Counted from the first letter of the stretch, positions 15,931 through 23,681 are shown. The stretch is 23,681 nucleotides of DNA from Gammaproteobacteria bacterium (GCA_019634245.1 JAHQVR010000342.1:1-23681); one strand, 5' to 3'. Made by a program: numbers and translations. Notes: generated by a model not told the origin, from the letters alone.

Positions 15931-16503
15931 TTAGGGAGTTTCCGTGCTAATCCGGCCGTTGGCGGACACCAATACATTACGAACTTCTTCGCCACCGGCG
16001 TAGCTAATATTGATACTTCCTGAAATAGGCAAACCCACCGGAGTGACGCTACCACCAGAATCATTGAAGTACACCTGATCACTCAGCTGTAGAGTTGGCG
16101 TGAAAGCGAACGCAGGAGAAACCGCTTCGGAAGAATGAATAATCGCCTCCCCGGCTGTCCGACTGCCATTACGATCATCATCGCTATAGACAATCCATCC
16201 AGAGGAATACCCAGCGCCGGCGTCACAACTCGCAGCGGGGTCTGTGGGTGTGTTGGTCGTGCAAAGCCCGACAGGAGAGGATCGTTTTATCGCCTCTGCC
16301 CTGGCGGTCTGTAGCGAGTGCACTAAGGTATTCGTCGTAGCGGCGACCCGATTGTTGCCGAGAAACGAGGTCATAGATGGCACGGCTATAGCCATTATGA
16401 TCGTCGCTATCGCAATCGTGACCAACAACTCAATAAGAGTGAACGCTCGCTGATCGTTGGTGACGACCCTAATCTGAATCAGTCTTTGTTTTGCGTTACT
16501 CAT
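15931..16503 (-). CDS. fimT: FimT/GspH-family minor pseudopilin
   Basis: This 190-residue protein belongs to the GspH/FimT family. It has a prepilin-like N-terminus, QRA|FTLIELLVTIAIATIIMAIAVPS, with Glu at +5 (Glu25). This is followed by the family pattern NNRVAATTNTLVHSLQTARAEAIKRSSPVGLC and a SSGWIVYSD segment. The residue before the cleavage point is Ala20, not the usual Gly. FimT-like proteins are minor pilins; some bind DNA during uptake by competent cells. It is the first gene of the pilin operon; the ATG at 16503 has GGGA 5 nt upstream, with a hairpin just before that. Confidence 0.86.
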   Translation of the reverse strand: MSNAKQRLIQIRVVTNDQRAFTLIELLVTIAIATIIMAIAVPSMTSFLGNNRVAATTNTLVHSLQTARAEAIKRSSPVGLCTTNTPTDPAASCDAGAGYSSGWIVYSDDDRNGSRTAGEAIIHSSEAVSPAFAFTPTLQLSDQVYFNDSGGSVTPVGLPISGSINISYAGGEEVRNVLVSANGRISTETP

Positions 16504-16513
16504 TAAATCCCAT

Positions 16514-16535
16514 GGGCATTATCTGGCGAATGCCC
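16514..16535 (-). repeat. Inverted repeat in the fimT leader
   Basis: GGGCATT (16514-16520) and AATGCCC (16529-16535) form a perfect 7-bp stem with an 8-nt loop. The 3' arm in the transcript ends about 10 nt before the fimT ATG, right beside its GGGA ribosome site. It could be an operator half-site pair or a leader hairpin that affects translation; no regulator can be named. Confidence 0.45.
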
Positions 16536-16613
16536 CTATCCGCTAATCCAATACGGATATCGGCAAGAACCCGACAGTGTTGAGTAACGCATCGGAGTAA
16601 TTCGTGCGTGGAC

Positions 16614-16646
16614 AAAAAAAAGGCTGTGAGCGAAACGCTCACAGCC
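16614..16646 (-). terminator. Strong intrinsic terminator downstream of gor
   Basis: On the - strand the sequence reads GGCTGTGAGCG, TTT, CGCTCACAGCC and then eight T residues. This is a perfect 11-bp GC-rich stem with a 3-nt loop followed by a U-tract, a textbook rho-independent terminator. It ends transcription coming from gor, about 140 nt past its stop, and insulates the pilin operon. Confidence 0.93.
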
Positions 16647-16786
16647 GATACTGTGAAGAGGCGAACGGATAAGCCGTCTAAGCTGAGTTAGATGCCAACC
16701 GCTCCCCCATATCTACGGCCAGAGGGCATAAAACTTGACATAGCTCTCGATAATAACGCCAGATATGTGTGAGCCTATCCACAAAG

Positions 16787-18136
16787 TCAGCGCATAGTGA
16801 CCAGCTCCTCGCTGCTGGTTGGATGGATAGCCACCGTATCGTCAAAGTCACGCTTAGTCGCCCCCATTCGAATAGCCACCGCAAAACCCTGCAGCATTTC
16901 ATCAGCGCCAAGCCCAATAATGTGACACCCCACTACTTTTTGTTCCTCACCGACCACCACCAATTTCATGGAAGTAGGGGTTCGATGCTCTGTGAACGCT
17001 GCGTACATAGGAGTAAATCTCGTGGTAAATACCGCCACATCATCTCCCCATTGTTCACGAGCGGATTGTTCAGAGAGCCCGACTGTGCCGATCGGTGGGT
17101 GGCTGAAGACCACAGTGGCTATATTCTCGTAGCTTAAGTGCCGATCAGTTTGGTGGTTGTAAATACGATCTGCCAACCGCCGCCCAGCAGCGATCGCAAC
17201 CGGTGTGAGTTCGGCCTGTCCAGTGACATCACCCAACGCAAAGACACCGGGTACATTGGTTTCCTGATACGTATCAACGGGAATGTAACCTCGCTCATCC
17301 AGCTCCACGCCAGCGGTTTCTAAACCTAAGCCCTGCGTATTTGGGATCCGACCAATGGCCATAATGATGGTGTCAAACCCAGCGAGAATATCGCCGTTTT
17401 CGCCCACGGCACTGACCAATGCACCCTCTTTTTCTAAGCGAGCAGTTTGAAACGTTTTTTGTACCGTCACGCCACTGGCTTCCATCGCTGTCATTAATTC
17501 GCTGGAGAGCATGTCATCAAAGCCGCGCAAAAAGTGCTCGTGTCGAATCGCCAAGGTGGTATCAGTACCCAACGCCTGCAGCAGACCGGCTAGCTCCACA
17601 GCAATGTAACCGGCGCCGATAACCAACGCTTTTTTGGGTTGTTGTTGCAACTCGAAGAAGCCATCCGAGGTGATGGCATGCTCATTACCGGGAATCTCTG
17701 GCATTCGCGGTACGCCCCCGGGCGCCAGAATAATGCGCTCAGCAGTTACCGTATCACCATCGATTGCGACCGTATGAGCATCGACCAGTTTGGCCTTGCC
17801 GAGGCGTACATCGGCGCCATTTTTATTTAAGTATTTGTCATACGCTTTATTAATGTTATGAATGTAGGCTTCTCGCTTTTCGACCAACTGCGACCAATCG
17901 AAACCATTTACAGCGATGTCGAATCCATAACTTGCTGCATCGTGCAGCCAGTGATGCATGGAGGCGCCGTACCACATGACCTTCTTCGGTACACAGCCGC
18001 GGTTGACACAGGTTCCACCCAGAACCGCATCTTGCTCAATCAGTAGGGCACGAGCACCATACATGGCCGCTCGATTGACAGTGGCAATTCCGCCGCTTCC
18101 ACCACCGATAGCGATCAGATCGTAGTCGTAAGACAT
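16787..18136 (-). CDS. gor: Glutathione-disulfide reductase
   Basis: This 449-residue flavoprotein reduces oxidised glutathione with NADPH. Visible elements: FAD-binding GGGSGG at 11-16, the redox disulfide [13 protein letters not shown] with Cys43 and Cys48, and the NADPH-site [11 protein letters not shown]. Two arginines in the following loop ([11 protein letters not shown]) mark NADPH rather than NADH preference. FALGDVTG for FAD binding and the C-terminal [12 protein letters not shown], holding the catalytic His-Glu pair, complete the set. Arg replaces the usual Val in CVNVGC, a variation I cannot interpret. The length equals E. coli Gor (about 450). The ATG at 18136 has GGGG about 9-12 nt upstream. 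It is a single-gene unit, divergent from ubiA, with a strong downstream terminator. Confidence 0.95.
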   Translation of the reverse strand: MSYDYDLIAIGGGSGGIATVNRAAMYGARALLIEQDAVLGGTCVNRGCVPKKVMWYGASMHHWLHDAASYGFDIAVNGFDWSQLVEKREAYIHNINKAYDKYLNKNGADVRLGKAKLVDAHTVAIDGDTVTAERIILAPGGVPRMPEIPGNEHAITSDGFFELQQQPKKALVIGAGYIAVELAGLLQALGTDTTLAIRHEHFLRGFDDMLSSELMTAMEASGVTVQKTFQTARLEKEGALVSAVGENGDILAGFDTIIMAIGRIPNTQGLGLETAGVELDERGYIPVDTYQETNVPGVFALGDVTGQAELTPVAIAAGRRLADRIYNHQTDRHLSYENIATVVFSHPPIGTVGLSEQSAREQWGDDVAVFTTRFTPMYAAFTEHRTPTSMKLVVVGEEQKVVGCHIIGLGADEMLQGFAVAIRMGATKRDFDDTVAIHPTSSEELVTMR

Positions 18137-18257
18137 ATCAACATACCCCAGTTATTTGCCAGCACCCAAGGCTCAATGAGACCTCGAAATTCATCATGCG
18201 TTCAGATTGCTAAAGAGCGATACTATACGCACGAATTGTGGGACAGGTATAACGGTA

Positions 18258-19148
18258 GTGGATCCAGTCAAAGTGTGGCCTCGGCTTCAGCACAAGCTGC
18301 CCGACTACATAAAGCTCACTCGATTAAACAGACCCATTGGCGCTTTTTTGCTGCTGTGGCCGACGCTATGGGCACTTTGGTTAGCTTCCAGCGGTAAGCC
18401 AGATTTGAAAATTCTGGCTATTTTCATCGTCGGCACGTGGCTGACCCGCTCGGCCGGTTGTGCGATTAACGATTTTGCAGACCGAGACATCGACAAACAC
18501 ATCCGAAGAACGCGCGACCGCCCACTGACCAGTGGACGAGTCAGCGCTGCAGAAGCGCTTGTACTCGCTGCAGTGCTCATGCTACTCGCTTTTTTGCTCG
18601 TCTTGCTAACGAATGGACTGACCATACTATTATCCTTCGTCGCATTATTTTTAGCTTCGGTTTACCCGTTCATGAAACGTTATACCCATTTTCCACAAAT
18701 CGTATTGGGCGCAGCGTTTGCCATCGCGGTTCCGATGGCGTTCGCAGCACAAACCGGATCCGTCCCAATGTTGGGGTGGCAAGTGTTCATCGCGGCTGTC
18801 ATTTGGGCCGTCGCTTATGACACCTTCTATGCCATGGCCGACCGGGAAGATGACATAAAAGTGGGCGTGAAATCGACCGCCATTTTTTTTGGCCACTACG
18901 ATCTTGCGGTGATTGCCTTCGCACAAGTGTGCATGCTCGGCATTATGTTGGTGGTGGGCATCCAAGCGGAACGCGGTGCTTTGTACTTTTTCGGATTAGC
19001 CATCGCACTAGGTATTGCTATTGTTCAGCTCTACGTTACCCGTCATCGCGACGCAGATAAGTGTTTCTGGGCGTTTCTAAATAACCATTATTTGGGAATG
19101 GTCATATTTCTGGGTTTGAGCACCGACTACCTGCTGCACGAGCACTGA
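18258..19148 (+). CDS. ubiA: 4-hydroxybenzoate polyprenyltransferase
   Basis: This is UbiA, the inner-membrane prenyltransferase that attaches the polyprenyl tail to 4-hydroxybenzoate in ubiquinone synthesis. Both Asp-rich motifs are present: NDFADRDID at about 71-79 and YDTFYAMADREDD at about 187-199. IGAFLLLWPTLWALWLAS follows the N-terminus, and eight to nine membrane segments can be seen. I choose GTG at 18258 (MDPVKVWPRL), giving 296 residues against about 290 for E. coli. The frame stays open to a TTG at 18207, but that extension is not family-like and contains a TACTAT -10-like hexamer at 18221-18226, which would place it before the transcript start. The GTPase gene begins 3 nt after its stop. 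Confidence 0.93.
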   Translation: MDPVKVWPRLQHKLPDYIKLTRLNRPIGAFLLLWPTLWALWLASSGKPDLKILAIFIVGTWLTRSAGCAINDFADRDIDKHIRRTRDRPLTSGRVSAAEALVLAAVLMLLAFLLVLLTNGLTILLSFVALFLASVYPFMKRYTHFPQIVLGAAFAIAVPMAFAAQTGSVPMLGWQVFIAAVIWAVAYDTFYAMADREDDIKVGVKSTAIFFGHYDLAVIAFAQVCMLGIMLVVGIQAERGALYFFGLAIALGIAIVQLYVTRHRDADKCFWAFLNNHYLGMVIFLGLSTDYLLHEH

Positions 19149-19151
19149 TTC

Positions 19152-20915
19152 ATGGAAGGTTTCATTGCGCAATTACTAGAACGCTATGCCGTGGCTATCC
19201 AAAGGCACAGCGAATACACAGAGAATTACAACTCATTGAGATTGGCAGATGCGCTGTTTGATAAAGTCTCACTCACCCAATCACACCCAGATCATCCACC
19301 ACAGATTGTGGTTTTGGGCCCGACCCAAGCAGGAAAAAGTACCTTAGTTAATCTGTTGTTGGATACCGCTGCGGCCGGAATCAGTGCCTTGGCCGGTTAC
19401 ACCGTTCATGCCCAGGGTTTCGCCAGCGCCGGGTCTGAACATAGCCTACAACCCTTAGAGACCGTACTGTCTCCCTTAACGCGCACCGCAGCGGGCACAT
19501 TAACACCCGAAAATTTGAATGTGTTTACGCTGGAGGCAGTCGACTCTGGAGCCGCTGCCGTTTGCAATCACTGTGTCGTTTGGGACACGCCGGATTTTGA
19601 CTCCATAGAATCGCAAGGCTATCGAGGTGCTGTGCTGAAGACCACGGCATTAGCCGATGTCGTCATCGTGATGCTCAGTAAAGATAAATACGGCGATAAA
19701 ACCGTTTGGGAAATGTTGCATCTGCTCAATGAATGTCGCATACCGCACCTAGTTTGTATCAACAAGCTCGACCCTGATGACGAAACAGCCGTGGTAAATT
19801 CCTTCAAGACGCGTTATTTGGACACATTCTCTAAGGAAGCACCTGAGCTATTAGTAATCCCATACATTGCCAGCTCACCCAATAGTTCGGATAGCACTAA
19901 CCGAGTGAACCGTTCTGTATCAGATAACACCATTTCAATTCCTGATGCCACGCACACAGCACTGAGCTTGGCTGTCAAACACTTGCTCAGGCAGTCTGAT
20001 CGATCACAACGGGCCGAATCAACCCAGCAGTTTATTAAGGTTCATTGGAATCAGTGGCTCAGCCCAGTTCTAGAAGAAAACAGTGCTTGGCAGCTTTGGA
20101 CTGAACAAGTGAGCGAAGTGCTTTCCATCGCCATGGATGACTATGATCAGAGGTATCTAGAAAACCCACAAAAGTATGAAACCTTTAATAAAGCCCTTGC
20201 CGAGCTACTCACACTACTGGAAATTCCAGGCCTTGCAAAAGGGCTGGCAAAAACTCGTTCTCTGGTTACTTGGCCAGCACGAAAGTTACTCGGAATGGGT
20301 AAGCAAGCATTCAATCCAACGGGCACACACAAAGATGTTGACTACGAAAAGGATATGCTTATACAGGTGAGTACCCAGGCACTTATCACTTTGAACTCTC
20401 AGGTAATTCAACAAGTCAATGAAGGTGGTCCCGCCACGCATTGGTGGCAGGCGCTCAATGGCGCTCTCAACACACAACAGCCAAGTATAGAATCACGCTT
20501 CGCGCAACAAATCGAGCACTATCAACACGACTTTGAACCGCGTATAGAGGAGGCAGCCGAGCGATTGTACTTAAAGCTCAAAGATCAACCCGCATTGTTA
20601 AATACGTTGCGAGCCACTCGTGCCACGACAGATGCAGCTGCTGTGGTTCTAGCGGTAAAATCTGGGGGTTTGGCTGCCGCCGATTTGGTTATTGCGCCTG
20701 CGATGCTATCGGTAACTACCTTACTCACCGAGAGTGTGTTGGGTAAGTATATGGATGGTGTTAAAAAAGAGCTGAAAGAGCAACAGCACGAACTGGTAGA
20801 AATCACCCTGTTCGACCGGCACGTCAAGCAGCCTCTACTGCATCTTTCAGAATCAATGGATGACCCGGGTGTGTTTGGGATGGCTAACAGTGCTATCCCA
20901 AACCCACCTCGATGA
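19152..20915 (+). CDS. Large membrane-associated GTPase (dynamin/YfjP-like), paralogue 1
   Basis: This 587-residue protein has a P-loop GTPase domain in the N-terminal 220 residues: G1 GPTQAGKST (56-64), a G3 region WDTPDFDS (144-151), where the usual Gly of DxxG is Asp, and G4 NKLD (204-207). The following 270 residues are largely helical. A hydrophobic stretch rich in Ala/Leu/Val at about 494-531 could be a membrane hairpin or paddle, followed by a charged coiled-coil-like segment (VKKELKEQQHELVE). The layout resembles bacterial dynamin-like or YfjP-type GTPases that act on membranes, but no function is known to me. It lies 3 nt after ubiA. A related GTPase follows after a convergent peroxiredoxin gene. 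Confidence 0.72.
   Translation: MEGFIAQLLERYAVAIQRHSEYTENYNSLRLADALFDKVSLTQSHPDHPPQIVVLGPTQAGKSTLVNLLLDTAAAGISALAGYTVHAQGFASAGSEHSLQPLETVLSPLTRTAAGTLTPENLNVFTLEAVDSGAAAVCNHCVVWDTPDFDSIESQGYRGAVLKTTALADVVIVMLSKDKYGDKTVWEMLHLLNECRIPHLVCINKLDPDDETAVVNSFKTRYLDTFSKEAPELLVIPYIASSPNSSDSTNRVNRSVSDNTISIPDATHTALSLAVKHLLRQSDRSQRAESTQQFIKVHWNQWLSPVLEENSAWQLWTEQVSEVLSIAMDDYDQRYLENPQKYETFNKALAELLTLLEIPGLAKGLAKTRSLVTWPARKLLGMGKQAFNPTGTHKDVDYEKDMLIQVSTQALITLNSQVIQQVNEGGPATHWWQALNGALNTQQPSIESRFAQQIEHYQHDFEPRIEEAAERLYLKLKDQPALLNTLRATRATTDAAAVVLAVKSGGLAAADLVIAPAMLSVTTLLTESVLGKYMDGVKKELKEQQHELVEITLFDRHVKQPLLHLSESMDDPGVFGMANSAIPNPPR
20873..20903. repeat. 12-bp hairpin at the GTPase-1/peroxiredoxin convergent junction
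   Basis: GTTTGGGATGGC (20873-20884) pairs with GCTATCCCAAAC (20892-20903) over 12 bp with one G-U pair and a 7-nt loop. It lies in the last coding triplets of the GTPase gene and 33 nt beyond the stop of the peroxiredoxin gene on the other strand. No T-run follows on either strand. It may act as a transcript-end stabiliser or bidirectional pause site. Confidence 0.6.
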
Positions 20916-20935
20916 TTGACAAGCCTGCCGCTTGG

Positions 20936-21418
20936 CTAGAGTGCCGCTAACAAAGATTCAGCACTACTGACATCGGCCACACCGGCGTTTGGTTCAACCA
21001 TCAACCGTGTGATCACTCCGTTCTCGACGGTCATCACGTAGCGATTGGAGCGATTTCCAAGGCCAGCCCCGGATAAATCTATCCCCATTCCCGCTGCACT
21101 CGTGAATGCCTGATTTCCATCAGCGAGCATATCAACGGCATCGCCGACATTCATACTTTTTGCCCATGCACCCATAACAAAAAAATCGGCGGTAGAAATA
21201 CAAGCAATGGCATCAATACCTTTACTCCTGATAGCTTCGGCATGCTGCACATAGCCTGGCACATGCGTCTCTGAGCAAGTGGGTGTAAAGGCACCTGGTA
21301 GCGCAAAAATCACAACCTTCTTACCCGCACAATATTCATTGATATCTACATCAATCGGTCCATCGTCGGTCATTTGTTTCAAGGTGGCATCAGGTAATCG
21401 GTCGCCTACTTTTAGCAT
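20936..21418 (-). CDS. Prx5-type peroxiredoxin
   Basis: This 160-residue peroxiredoxin reduces hydrogen and alkyl peroxides. The peroxidatic Cys48 lies in PGAFTPTCSETHVPGY, the hallmark of the Prx5/AhpC-TSA redoxin group. GLGNRSNRYVMTVENGVI carries the conserved arginines, and DFFVMGAWAKSM corresponds to the Prx5 FVM-x-AW motif. Electrons probably come from glutathione/glutaredoxin; the gor gene is nearby but not linked in an operon. I choose the ATG at 21418 because GGAGAG lies about 8-13 nt upstream and the family starts MLKVGDRLPD; the open frame upstream to 21511 overlaps the second GTPase gene. It lies between two GTPase genes on the opposite strand. Confidence 0.92.
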   Translation of the reverse strand: MLKVGDRLPDATLKQMTDDGPIDVDINEYCAGKKVVIFALPGAFTPTCSETHVPGYVQHAEAIRSKGIDAIACISTADFFVMGAWAKSMNVGDAVDMLADGNQAFTSAAGMGIDLSGAGLGNRSNRYVMTVENGVITRLMVEPNAGVADVSSAESLLAAL

Positions 21419-21490
21419 CGTGAATCTCTCCGGTTGTATGTTAGGGTCTAGGGTAACTGATCTGGTTCTTTGTGCCGACCTATTTTGCGC

Positions 21491-23134
21491 ATGACACCCA
21501 CACTCGAACACTCACACCAACAGCTCGACCGTTGGTCTTCCTCCGCGGTGGCGAACGGCTGGCTCAAGCAGAGTTCTGCGCTTAAGCTCAAGGCCCACAC
21601 ATCGGCAACACCTGGCTCTCTGTTTGAGCACTCTGACAGGCCACTGGTGGTGAGCTTCTTCGGGGGAACGGGCGTAGGTAAAAGCAGCCTGCTGAACCGC
21701 CTGGCAGGAGAAATGATTGCCACCAGCAGTGCGATCAGACCCACGTCGAAAGCTATCACCGCATACAAGCACGAACATACCAAACTCGCTGCGCTCCCTG
21801 ATGGCTTTCCGCTGGAACATTTGAACACAGCCTCCCATTCCAAAGCGGAGTTCGAGTCCTTACTCTGGGTGGATATGCCGGATTTTGACAGTGTCGAGAT
21901 CACTCATCAAGACATGGTGTCGCAGTGGCTACCCTATATCGATGTCGTGGTGTACGTGGTCAGCCCTGAACGCTATCGAGACGATCGCGGATGGCGACTG
22001 TTACTGGAACACGGTTCTCGGCACGCGTGGGCATTTGTGATCAATCACTGGGACAAAGGTGATCCGAGGCAACTCGCCGACTTCACACAGCAACTCATAG
22101 AGGCAGGTCTGGCCGATCCACTGATCTTTTGTACCGACAGCCGTCCCCGCAGCGACACTGAGACAAACCAAACTGAGGACCAGTTTGAGGCACTCAAGAG
22201 CCATATTCTGAGCCTGGCAGATCAACAAATGGTGGCTCGACTTGAAGAACGTGGCGTCATTCAGCGCGCCAGGCTGTTCAGAGATATCGTCCGTGACTGG
22301 CAAGTCGAACTCGGCAGTGATGCCGACCCGAACTGGCTCCAGTGCGAATGGCGAGCGCTGTTCAAAAGCCAACGCACCAAGCTCACCGACTTACATCAAT
22401 GGAAAATCCACCCCATCGCCGCGCAACATCAAGACACAGAAACTGGTTTGTTGTCATCACTAATGCGCCGTCAGAAACCCAAGGGTGAGCACACCCAAAA
22501 AGATGAGGCTCCACCACTGATCGATGATGCCTTAGTCACCGACATCACGAGTTCGGTCGAGCAGTTGATTCAGTCGGCCCATCAACACGGGCTACCAACC
22601 ACCCCGTTAAAAAAAGCCCTCGATGCACAATTGGAACAGCATCGGCAGCAACTGACAGAGTCAACACAACATAGCCTGCAACAGTCATTGGCAAATCCGG
22701 GTACCGTTGTGCAGCGCGGCCTTTATCGTCTCACCGGGTGGGCCAGCTGGATGCTGCCTGTGGCAATGATGACTTGGGCGGCGTATCGCTTGATCACCGT
22801 ATTCCAAACTAGTGGCGGCAATGCAGGAGCTTATCTGGGGGGAAATTTTGCGATTCACACAGCTCTCTTAGTACTGCTTGCCTGGTTGGTGCCGTACGTT
22901 TTGCACAGACAGCTCAAACCCTCCAAAGCAACCGCCGCAGCCAAAGGACTTTCCGCCGGGTTGGACCGCGGCTTTGACGCTATTGATGAATCCGTACAAC
23001 ACTCACTGTCGCACTACCATCAACAGCGTCTAACGCAGGCAAAAGAGCTTGAAGAGATTTCAGCCGCCTTACAGGTATCACTGACTCATGAGCTACCTGC
23101 AGCCGTACAGCGCATGGTGTTCGCTGCAGAATAA
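21491..23134 (+). CDS. Large membrane-associated GTPase (dynamin/YfjP-like), paralogue 2
   Basis: This 547-residue protein is related to the GTPase upstream of the peroxiredoxin gene. Its motifs are G1 GGTGVGKS (58-65), a likely G2 Thr in RPTSK (83-87), G3 region VDMPDFDS (127-134) and G4 NHWD (185-188), a variant of NKxD. Past G3 both proteins share a VVS-P/K-x-(R/K)-Y-x-D pattern. A charged helical middle region with many Gln and His is followed by two clear membrane segments (about 417-438 and 453-472) and a helical tail. The start is the ATG at 21491; an in-frame TTG at 21470 is less likely. It is divergent from the peroxiredoxin gene and convergent with comF. Function unknown; membrane remodelling is inference. 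Confidence 0.72.
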   Translation: MTPTLEHSHQQLDRWSSSAVANGWLKQSSALKLKAHTSATPGSLFEHSDRPLVVSFFGGTGVGKSSLLNRLAGEMIATSSAIRPTSKAITAYKHEHTKLAALPDGFPLEHLNTASHSKAEFESLLWVDMPDFDSVEITHQDMVSQWLPYIDVVVYVVSPERYRDDRGWRLLLEHGSRHAWAFVINHWDKGDPRQLADFTQQLIEAGLADPLIFCTDSRPRSDTETNQTEDQFEALKSHILSLADQQMVARLEERGVIQRARLFRDIVRDWQVELGSDADPNWLQCEWRALFKSQRTKLTDLHQWKIHPIAAQHQDTETGLLSSLMRRQKPKGEHTQKDEAPPLIDDALVTDITSSVEQLIQSAHQHGLPTTPLKKALDAQLEQHRQQLTESTQHSLQQSLANPGTVVQRGLYRLTGWASWMLPVAMMTWAAYRLITVFQTSGGNAGAYLGGNFAIHTALLVLLAWLVPYVLHRQLKPSKATAAAKGLSAGLDRGFDAIDESVQHSLSHYHQQRLTQAKELEEISAALQVSLTHELPAAVQRMVFAAE

Positions 23135-23148
23135 ACGCCTATGACCCA

Positions 23149-23681
23149 CTAGTTGGACGCGGTTCTTGCGACCACCCAGACACTCACGGCTCGGGCACCT
23201 GTATCAAAACACTCCCTAGCCAGCTCAGAGGATGTCGCACCAGTCGTCAACACATCATCCACAATACCGACATGGCGTCCGTAGACTCGATCAGACACGC
23301 CAAATGCCCCACGGATGGACATCTGCCGGCGTTCGCGTGACATACCGGCCAGCGCAACAGTATTCTCAAGCCGGGTAGCCCAGTGCGACTCGATCGGTAA
23401 TGCCAATTCTCGTGCAACCACGTCGGCGATTATCTGCGCCGAATTGAAGCCACGATCCTTAAATCGATCCTCCGGCATGGGTACCGGAAGCAATACCTCA
23501 GGCCGCGGCACCGATTGCTCGATGGCCGCACTTGCTAGCAATTGACCTAAAACCCGTCCCAAATAGAAGCGCTGACGATATTTAAATTCCTGGACCAGCG
23601 AGTTCATAGGAAAGCGATACCGGTATGGGGCCAACACCGAGGTGAAAAGTCGGGAATGTTCACCACAAGCGCAATCCAACC
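23149..23681 (-). CDS. comF: ComF-family phosphoribosyltransferase-like protein (5' end cut by the window)
   Basis: This is the C-terminal 177 residues of a ComF/GntX protein, which in competent bacteria is needed for DNA uptake or use. The PRPP-binding motif VGIVDDVLTTGATSSE is complete. VLLPVPMPEDRFKDRGFNSAQIIA and the APYRYRFPMNSLVQEFKYRQR region are family hallmarks. The frame is open to the window edge, where it begins with a CACG segment that is probably the second Cys pair of the N-terminal zinc finger. The real start is therefore beyond position 23681 and the apparent first codon (TTG, Leu) is internal. It converges on the second GTPase gene with a 14-nt gap. Confidence 0.9.
   Translation of the reverse strand, partial: LDCACGEHSRLFTSVLAPYRYRFPMNSLVQEFKYRQRFYLGRVLGQLLASAAIEQSVPRPEVLLPVPMPEDRFKDRGFNSAQIIADVVARELALPIESHWATRLENTVALAGMSRERRQMSIRGAFGVSDRVYGRHVGIVDDVLTTGATSSELARECFDTGARAVSVWVVARTASN

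Larger units (their letters stand above)
16504..16786. other. Intergenic region between gor and fimT
   Basis: This 283-bp gap is the largest without a gene. It holds the fimT leader hairpin (16514-16535), the presumed promoter region of the pilin operon (no convincing -35/-10 or sigma-54 pair found by eye), the strong gor terminator (16614-16646) and about 140 bp of gor 3' untranslated region (16647-16786). I see no tRNA and no credible small protein in it. Confidence 0.7.

Noticed and set aside
18207..18257. UbiA start at the upstream TTG
   Set aside because: The added residues are not family-like and the stretch contains a -10-like hexamer; the GTG at 18258 gives the normal length.
1..23681. 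Mobile element, CRISPR array, tRNA or rRNA
   Set aside because: I saw no transposase, integrase, direct-repeat array or cloverleaf-like sequence on reading both strands; a short tRNA-like element could still escape reading by eye.

Overview
The window reads as chromosomal DNA from a Gram-negative, probably aerobic and probably marine gammaproteobacterium. The evidence is indirect: a ubiquinone-pathway UbiA, a glutathione reductase, type IV minor pilins in the Pseudomonas order (fimT-pilV-pilW-pilX-pilE), an outer-membrane MipA/OmpV protein, NudC and ComF. No rRNA, tRNA, transposase, integrase or CRISPR array is visible. Genus cannot be named from this sequence. Coding density is very high; the largest gene-free gap is about 283 bp (16504-16786).

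Layout. (1) 13-3926, + strand: a classic MoxR AAA+ ATPase / DUF58 / DUF3488-transglutaminase operon. (2) 3928-6068, - strand: a MipA/OmpV-like outer-membrane protein whose stop overlaps (ATGA) the start of an enolase-superfamily enzyme that seems to lack two expected acidic active-site residues. (3) 6122-9591, + strand: a four-gene operon with gaps of 0, 4 and 4 nt, containing NudC, an MTAN/PNP-like nucleosidase with an extra C-terminal tail, a spore-photoproduct-lyase-like radical SAM protein and a CoA-type Nudix hydrolase. (4) 9600-12959: a PatB/MalY-type C-S lyase (-), a dodecin (+) and two tandem EamA transporters (-). (5) 12981-13568, +: a CAP-domain lipoprotein with degenerate active-site positions. 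(6) 13580-16503, -: five pilin-like genes with no pilY1 between pilX and pilE. (7) 16614-18136, -: glutathione reductase followed about 140 nt downstream by a very strong intrinsic terminator. (8) 18258-23134: ubiA (+), a membrane-associated GTPase (+), a Prx5-type peroxiredoxin (-) and a second, related GTPase (+). (9) 23149-23681, -: comF, cut by the window end.

How the genes fit together. The first operon is a known cell-envelope module. The pilin block supplies the minor pilins that prime type IV pilus assembly. Gor, Prx5 and dodecin fit thiol and flavin homeostasis. The two parts most worth attention are the NudC-nucleosidase-SPL-like-Nudix operon, where adenosyl- and nucleotide-cleaving enzymes are packed around a radical SAM protein in an organism with no other sign of sporulation here, and the pair of paralogous large GTPases that share an unusual D-x-P-D-F-D-S switch-II motif and both carry hydrophobic C-terminal segments.
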